Assembly (NCBI RefSeq): GCF_905147045.1
Contig: NC_065898.1
Location: 4,402,001-4,466,000, forward strand
Direction of reading: 5' to 3'
Length of the DNA: 64,000 bases
Source of the DNA: Nymphalis io
Lineage: Eukaryota > Arthropoda > Insecta > Lepidoptera > Nymphalidae
The translations under genes were made by a program, and so were the position numbers. Each line of letters opens with the position of its first letter. Positions within the stretch are counted from its first letter, which is position 1. This document shows positions 57,131 to 64,000 of this stretch, piece after piece. Below the pieces are notes generated by a model that was not told where the DNA came from, made no database searches, and worked only from the letters and a program-made list of their open reading frames with translations.

Positions 57131-59290
57131 GTATATTTAGTTAATAATTAATTGATGCAGATATAATGCGGATTTAAATGACAACAGTTTCAATTATTCA
57201 ATCAATTTCAACAATTACTTTTATATACAAAGTCCGCCCAGAGATAAACTCTAATGGATTTTCACCAATGGACGATGATAGATGGAAGCATTACAGATGG
57301 AATGTACAATTCAATAAGTTTTTGTTTAAATTGGCTGAAATATAACCATAATTATTGATTATGTCTTTACTTGCGTCCGTTTAAATCAGTAGGTATATTA
57401 CGATATAATCATTTTTTTACCATTGTTTTACCCATGTAAAGCCGGGGATAGGTAGATATTATAAAATAATAACGTTAATGTTATGTACTTGAAATTATCT
57501 GACTATTTATTGGAAATGAATTTAAGATCCACGCAGTAGTTTTTGAGATTAGCATATACATCTTATCTTCCTCCTAGAATAAATATTAATAATACAATAA
57601 CAATACAATGTGCAAACCGGATAAAACCGGTTAAGTCGGAAGAATAAAATATAAATATCGCATGCCAATTCATAGTAGAGTTTAATTCCTCTTAGTGTGA
57701 ACATTAATAGACTCTCGAAGCGATAAAAATAGCCATCGTTTATCATAAGCCGTGATTGCCGATCTGTGACAGACTGTTCAAGTTACGATACGTTATCATC
57801 GATTTGTCGGTGTCATTTGTACAGTTATAAAACGGTCTTGCGTTCTTATATTACATACATTATCTATATTATACTTTTAACCGTTAAAAAACCAAGTGCA
57901 GCACTAAATAAAAATATTTTTTTTTTTTTTTAATTTGAATAATAATATTATATTTATTCCATAATCCTATATTTTATTCCATAACCAAATCATAATCAAA
58001 TAACACAAATAAAACGAGACTACAATATTATTTCGAAAGCTTTAAAAAAGAAGTCAAGTCAAAAATACTGTTTTTGTAATTCCATGACATCCGTATTTAT
58101 TAATTTTTTTCATATTTTAATTATTATAAAATAAAATAAAATTATTATAAATATTATATATTAATATTATTATTTTAATTACATAGAATTCCGCTTGCTC
58201 GAGGTTTCTTAGAGGCCAGTTATTTTCAAAAGGAGATTTAATACAATATCAAGAAATAAATAAGCCATTGCTTACGTACACTATATTCATAGCTAAATTG
58301 TTATACCAACAGAGTCATCCTTAAAATCGGAACACAACAATACAGGACATTAATGTTTGTCGATAGAATATTTAAAATAATTGGTAACTTTAGATCACAA
58401 ACATTCACTCACACAATAACATAACAAATAAAAAAAAAAACAAAAGAAGTCCTAATCTTGATTTGAATTAAAATGAACGCCATATAAAATTATGAGATGA
58501 CGTTAATTCTTAATAGAAAATTGAGAACTTTTATAAAAAACGATAAAAATGTTACATCAAGTCGAGTCAGGTTGCAGAGCAAAGATAAGTTACCGTGTAG
58601 TGTTCAAGTAGTAGCTGTCAAATTGTCAAATATAATGTAAATATTTATGTTTGATGAAACTTTCCCACACTGATCATCCGCGGCTGATCGTGAGCGAAAT
58701 GTGATAACTATAGATCTACTTATACGTTTCTTGAAATACGAAAATATGTACAAAATTTTAATGTAAGTGATTATAATTGAGGAATTATATTTTAAAACGT
58801 AGGTATATAAATAAATGCTAATATTTTAACATATATATATATCTATTATTTTATATAAACATTCATGTGATTATTATTCAATAATAAATAAAATAAAATT
58901 TAATAGAATTCCTTTTTAATTATATTTTGAATTAAAGTCAGAAATTAAATTGAAAAAATAATTTCATAGTTACCTCGTTCCATTTTTATCTGCTAAATAA
59001 TATTGGTGCTCAGTTGATATTAAAAGTTAAAGAACGAATTGAGTTAGAATTTTCGCACGATTGTTATGTTGTCACTTCGTTATTAAGATAAAACTAATAA
59101 TGTCAAACTAATCTTGTCAGCTGTAGTTATTTTTTAACAGGAAGGTAAAAGAATGGATTCAAAATTTTCGTACGATTATCACTTTGTTTTTATTTACTTT
59201 GTTTTAGATGAGACATATATGTAAATTTCAAGGCCAGTTACATTTCAAGTATGTATTATAGTTAAATGTGTGCGCTCAGTAAAGTAAAGT
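57131..59290. other. Intergenic sequence, nothing supported
   Basis: Very AT-rich, with T/A runs near 57916-57932 and 58120-58170. A worn family B trace (AAAATCGGAACACAACAATAC) is near 58323. No gene. Confidence 0.5.
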
Positions 59291-59294
59291 CATC

Positions 59295-59430
59295 AGGGCT
59301 AGAGGCAGGTGTTAGTTATAGAAACTAGCCGTTCTTGCTACATATCAAATTTCATTAAATTACGGTCAGGAGTTTAGCCGGTGGGGGAGAACAGACAGAT
59401 AGACATAATACAATTTTAGTATAAACTAAG
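59295..59430 (-). mobile_element. Worn family C copy
   Basis: CTAGAGGCAGGTGTTAGTTAT is shared with the copy near 47010 (AGGAGGCAGGTGTTAG), followed by CATATCAAATTTCATTAAAT, AGGAGTTTAGCCGG and GAACAGACAGATAGACATAA. Confidence 0.5.
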
Positions 59431-59656
59431 ATGTCCTTGCAAACGCTTTCTCGCCTGTGCATACCAATTATCATTTTGATTTGTTGAACGGTACAGAAAT
59501 TGATGTGATGCAGCGCCATCTAAACAGCGAGTCAGAGAACAAAACAAATAGTAATTTTCCATGAAAAACTACATACATAGATATATTATGTATAATTATA
59601 TATTATTATTACATTGTCATTTTGACATTGAATTGATGCCATATCATTAGATTTTA

Positions 59657-59948
59657 CTGGTGGTAGAACTTTGTGCAAGCTCGTCGGGGGGGTACCATCC
59701 ACTCATCAGATATTTTACAGCAAATTGCAGTACTTGGTATTGTTGTGTTTCCGTTTTAAGGGTGAGTGAACCAGTGTAATTACAGGCGCAAGGGACATAA
59801 CATCTTAGTTTCCAAGGTTGGTGGCGCATTGGCGATGTAAGCCATGTTAAACATTTCTTACAATGCCAGTGTCTATGGGCGTTGGTGACCACTTACCACC
59901 AGGTGGCCCATATGATCATCCACCTATTAATTCTATATAAAAAAAAAG
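59657..59948 (+). mobile_element. Family B retroposon, near full length, plus orientation
   Basis: Starts ACTGGTGGTAGAACTTTGTGC, passes CCACTCATCAGATATTTTAC, GGGTGAGTGAACCAGTGTAA and TTACAATGCCAGTGTCTATG, and ends TCCACCTATTAATTCTATAT with an A tail. Confidence 0.85.
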
Positions 59949-60189
59949 ATTTCGAAAAATCATGAACTGAATGTTCACTATAGTGATCAAAAATGGCGCT
60001 TTGGATATCGGCGAAGTTGTTATCGGAAATTTGGAAGTAAAATTAAAATAGATTTAATTCATTAAGTGAAATAGTGGTGTATACTAGAGCTGTTTCAAAA
60101 ATCCCTAGGAATATGTTATTCTAGTTTGTTTTATACTTAAACTATGTCAGTTGGAATTGGTTATATGTGTCAACATTCATGGGAAACGG

Positions 60190-60252
60190 ACAACCGGTGT
60201 CGAAGATCTGCGGCCTTATCTAGCCACTAGACCACTAGACCAACGCAGCAGA
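60190..60252 (-). mobile_element. SINE family E head fragment
   Basis: The reverse complement starts CTGCTGCGTTGGTCTAGTGG, then repeats TCTAGTGGCTAGATAAGGCC and CGCAGATCTTCGACACCGG. Only the tRNA-like part is present and a TCTAGTGG step is tandemly duplicated. Confidence 0.6.
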
Positions 60253-61383
60253 GTTCACGTATAAAAGTATTGTAAGTACCTATATCGATTTTATAAAGAT
60301 TATTTGATTCACAGTTAATGATTCATATCTATAAGGAAAATACATTTTTATAATAATCACACTTATTCTCAAAAACACTCACCAGATATATTATGAGTAT
60401 GTAATTTACCCATCGAATAATATCTTACTATGAAAAATGAACAAATCTATAAAAATAGGCAAGCGTTATCTTAACACGATTTCACGAGAAAGTGTGCATT
60501 TTTGTGGATAATCAAAATATGTATATGTCATTTAGATCGAGTAGATGAACATAATGGAGGTCTGTTTTAGCATTATATCCAAAATGTTCGCACTACGGCG
60601 GCCAATTATACAATAAGTCTTTGAGCAGGGCAAGTCCCTGTGATGATTTCAATCTATATATCAGCTCTAGCTAAGGTAGGTAGGAAACGCGTGAAAAAAG
60701 ACCCGCATTTAAAACAGACATATTAAAATAATTAATTTCGAGAGAAGATGTCGTTGATAATAATTCCGTAATTTATTTCTTTTCTAATATAATCCTCAAA
60801 GTGGTTGTACATTCACAAAAGATGCATGTTATAGGATTAAATAAATACTGCGGAATCTTAGTGGACATTTCCGTAGTTTGCCGGTATTAAAAACTAGGTA
60901 GTAAAACAGTATGTGTAGCTTTGGCTATTAATTATTTATTAGTCGTGGTATTAATTAATAATGTTTATTAGTGTGTTTATTATCATAAAACCAATCACAT
61001 TTCTACTATTTATAAATAGCGATTTTATAATACATTAAGCAATAAAAATACTAAGAGTCCGTTCCATTTCGTTATAAAAATGACTAATATTGGTGTAATG
61101 AAAGTCATACGATTACTTAATCAATATCAATCGTAATGATTAAAGACAAAAGTGACGAATATAATATAATGATAAATTTCTTAAAAGGAAATTATCAATT
61201 ACATACAATTAATAATAATCAGCTGCAAGTAAATGACCTAAATTTTTTTGAATTATCTTTTATTTAATAATATAGTCTAAATTATCGAATATAATTTCTT
61301 AATTAGTTTTTTGTGTATTCTGTTTCAATCATTATAATTAAAGTGACGAATTTTTTTTTGAACAATTAATACATATCATAAAC

Positions 61384-61749
61384 AATGATAATGTCCTCCA
61401 GACCGATTTCGGCCACGGCGGCCAATCTCAAGAGAGATTAGCCAACTACGCAGGAGATATTATAGTGCACAAGTGTGTGCGCAAACACAGGTGTACTCTC
61501 TATTAACCTTCATAATCCGATGGGACGGCAATCCGACACGACCGGAAAGACTTCAGGCGCAGGAGCAACGGCTTTACGTGCTTTCCGAGGTACGGGAGTG
61601 TACACACTTCCAACTTCCAGACTCCGGGCTGCTACTGAGAATTTTCTGACAGAAAAATCCAATAAATTTTTATTGGCCTGACCTCGGAATTGAACCCAGG
61701 ACCTCCGGGTCCGTGGTCTTCCTTCTAGCCACTAGACCAACGAGGCAGT
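61384..61749 (-). mobile_element. Full-length SINE family E with 10-bp target duplication
   Basis: Minus-strand copy of the element at 53845. TATCATAAAC is duplicated at 61374-61383 and 61750-61759. The head ends at CGAGGCAG beside the right duplication. The clean duplication and good match mark a young insertion. Confidence 0.9.
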
Positions 61750-61909
61750 TATCATAAACTATATATATGTCGAAGTAGAGGCCTGTAGAATGTTTTTAAA
61801 AAGCATGACGTCAGCATGGCTGATGTTCACCACTCTCACTGATATTAAACTAATAATTTGTACGTGTTTTAAATCTCAATCAGTAAAACAAACTATAGCA
61901 TGTAAATTA

Positions 61910-62170
61910 ACAGTTTTATTCAAAACCACACTTATTTATTTATACTAAATAAAATAGTACACAAGTATTTACAATATGAAAATGATAAAGAAGAAATAAA
62001 GCTAATTTCATAAGTTTTTCTTATAATAACACAAATCGTAAATAATAGAAAACAGAAAGTAATACATAACTTATTCACAGCGCGTCTGCCTCAGTGAGCC
62101 GCTCGTTTCGTTCTATCTAGCAACCAGCCCTACTCTAATGTGGCATCGGCCCATTTATACCGACGCGGAC
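61910..62170 (-). promoter_or_regulatory. LTR-like U3-R-U5 region, minus strand (tentative)
   Basis: On the minus strand GGTATAAATGGGCCGATGCC (TATA box about 62150-62157) is followed about 240 bp later by TTTTGAATAAAACTG (AATAAA near 61915). A promoter and a polyadenylation signal this close are what an LTR contains. The gypsy pol remnant lies upstream on the same strand. Terminal TG...CA and a second copy were not found, so this remains a suggestion. Confidence 0.3.
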
Positions 62171-62602
62171 TGTTTTACCTGAGAGCTACCACCTAGCGCC
62201 GTTAGCGTATATAGATAGGACTTATAATAATTTGGCAACTCTCAAGTACTAATTTAACAAATTAATAAGAAGTAATTATTTCTAAAATCGTCTTATAACA
62301 TTTACTAATTATTTAAATTATAAGGTTACCGTTATTATAATATTAAACCTTATTCACCACTCCTAGATGGCGTTTGAGCGCCATATAGAATTAGATGACA
62401 GAATTACAAATAAATAGTCAACTCGATTAATAACATAAATCATTGTTATAACAATGTGTAAATAATGACTTCTATAATTGTCTAAAAATATGAAATGATT
62501 TTAGAACTGTAATAAAGTTAAATATGTAAACTAATATTAAACTATTAATATTTATGACGATTCACGCATACACAACTCACAAAATCATCAATCACATAGT
62601 TA

Positions 62603-62735
62603 TGTGTTTATAATCAACTAGATAATTACATACATTACAATAATAATGATTACACAATTATTAAAGCTTAAATAACTATGTTTTAAATTGTTTTAATTAT
62701 AACAAGCGCGACATAAAATCATGTTTGCGCCGATA
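62603..62735. repeat. 133-bp direct repeat, left copy
   Basis: Identical by eye to 63841-63973 except one base (AAAATCATG versus AAAAACATG). The copies are 1238 bp apart, in the same orientation, and bracket the gypsy remnant. Weaker similarity (CACATAG) continues a few bases leftward. Confidence 0.92.
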
Positions 62736-63649
62736 CGGCCATTCTGATGAACAGTGCGTGCTCGGCACTTGTTCACATCGGTTACAAGAAATATTAGTAA
62801 TTTGAAATGCGTATCTATGATACGTTATTAGTAATAAATTTAAGTATTCATGTTGAATTATTATAATTAATAATTTGTGATACTGCTTCACGTCTCGTCA
62901 CACTAGCGATAAATAAATAAATTATTATATTAGGATTTATCTGTCATTGGTATTACTGAACGTCTCATACGTCAGCAATTTAGTTTTTAGTCATATTAAC
63001 AGTTATGTCATTTGTAGTTGTAGTCAAATTTTTATGATTATACGTCTCAATACGCCAACAATATATTTTTATTAAGGTAGAAAGGTTGATGCTGTGTTCT
63101 AGGCGGTCCTGTGCGCCGTGGTACACAGAGGCTCTAAAGGAATAGTGTCAGGTTGATGCTGGGGTCTAGGCCTTATTTTTATGACCGTGATCCCCAGAGG
63201 CTTTGAAAAATATTCAGTGAGGACGTAAAGCAGGTTTCAACAGTAATATTTATGATGGTGTTCACGTTTAACTTTTGTAACATCGCATTATGTTAACAAT
63301 TACGTCTCATTAGTTATTGACGTTTTATTACAATTCAATTAAATATAAACAAAGGGCCTAATCCTTTTTACCGGTTAATTGTGGTGGAGCTAGTCGGCTG
63401 TTTCGTCTAGGGCATTCTCGTGTGATATGGAAGCTTGTGGCTCGTGGCTCGCGGCTTCTGGTCTAGCAGTGCGCTGTTGGTGGTTATCAGATGCGCCCGC
63501 GTCGCTGTCATTTGTGTTCGTGGGCCACTTTTCTCGGCCGGCCTTGTCCTACCACCTTTTTTACTCTTTAATATCTGTGAATTCTTGCAGACTTATGAGT
63601 TCGGGCGGGACGCAGTGTTTTCGACGAGTGAGTAGAGTAAGCGGTGCAG

Positions 63650-63835
63650 TACCACTGCAAGCATTTCGAGCTCGTATGAATGGTACCGGCTCTCAGCGTC
63701 TTTAGTGCGCATGCTCACGTAGGCAACAGCATGCCAGCGTCCGTCGATCAGCTGGATGAGGATGGCTCCACATCCGATGTTACTGGCATCGGTGTGCAGA
63801 TCAATGGGGTATTCTTCCTGGAATATTGACACATA
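63650..63835 (-). pseudogene. Ty3/gypsy-type RNase H fragment
   Basis: The minus-strand translation shows IDLHTDASNIGCGAIL with the first catalytic Asp, HAVAYVSMRT, and RYHSYELEMLAVV with the second catalytic acid. This is the first half of the RNase H domain of a Ty3/gypsy pol protein. Reverse transcriptase is missing upstream, where the reading frame instead enters the 133-bp repeat. Downstream the frame diverges after LAVV and stops at 63593-63595. Both edges are breakpoints, so it is a short relic and not a functional element. Confidence 0.82.
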
Positions 63836-63840
63836 GCTAA

Positions 63841-63973
63841 TGTGTTTATAATCAACTAGATAATTACATACATTACAATAATAATGATTACACAATTATT
63901 AAAGCTTAAATAACTATGTTTTAAATTGTTTTAATTATAACAAGCGCGACATAAAAACATGTTTGCGCCGATA
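63841..63973. repeat. 133-bp direct repeat, right copy
   Basis: Second copy of 62603-62735, directly next to the start of the RNase H fragment. It may be a piece of a terminal repeat of the same element that continues past the window edge. Confidence 0.92.
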
Positions 63974-64000
63974 TACACAATAGTAACTACAATAGTATTA

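Noticed and set aside
63427..63705. 92-codon plus-strand frame at the right end
   Set aside because: Opposite strand to the gypsy RNase H relic and overlapping it; no domain seen.
1..64000. Prokaryotic systems (operons, CRISPR, toxin-antitoxin, phage)
   Set aside because: Spliced animal gene, SINEs and LINEs throughout; no regularly spaced repeats or bacterial-type gene clusters.

Overview
The window is eukaryotic, AT-rich genomic DNA from an insect, most likely a butterfly or moth. The evidence is one spliced Odd-skipped-family zinc-finger gene with a very large intron, dispersed tRNA-derived SINEs and other retroposons of types common in Lepidoptera, and an RTE-type LINE ending in a (TGA)n-like tail. 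There are no bacterial operons, CRISPR arrays, rRNA genes or convincing stand-alone tRNA genes.

Layout. 1-2863: upstream or 5' intronic sequence with one intact SINE. 2864-3758 and 26595-27882: the only protein-coding gene, five C2H2 fingers plus a C-terminal Groucho-type eh1 motif, best matched to bowl (brother of odd with entrails limited). The two exons are joined by a 22.8-kb intron with a phase-2 junction inside finger 2. 27883 to about 28700: 3' UTR with one canonical polyadenylation signal. 28.7-64 kb: a non-coding stretch crowded with retroposons. These include nested and composite copies, a dead RTE LINE (about 38.0-41.05 kb), at least five tRNA-headed or retroposon families, and a broken minus-strand Ty3/gypsy remnant at the right edge flanked by a 133-bp direct repeat.

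Function. By family knowledge, Bowl is a nuclear repressor acting in the Drm/Lines/Bowl pathway of leg-joint, gut and embryonic patterning. The large intron carries very few young insertions compared with the downstream flank, which fits a cis-regulatory role. Downstream I see a tight cluster of four CTCF-core-like motifs (55866-56164) and a palindrome-rich, GC-richer block (53015-53230) that could be insulator or enhancer material.

I found no novel multi-gene system. The most interesting items are the CTCF-like cluster, a possible stop-start uORF at the bowl start codon, a candidate recursive splice site, the contrast in insertion density, the 3' tail shared by the main SINE and the RTE LINE, and the rearranged gypsy remnant. 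All family names are from memory and reading by eye; no search was run.
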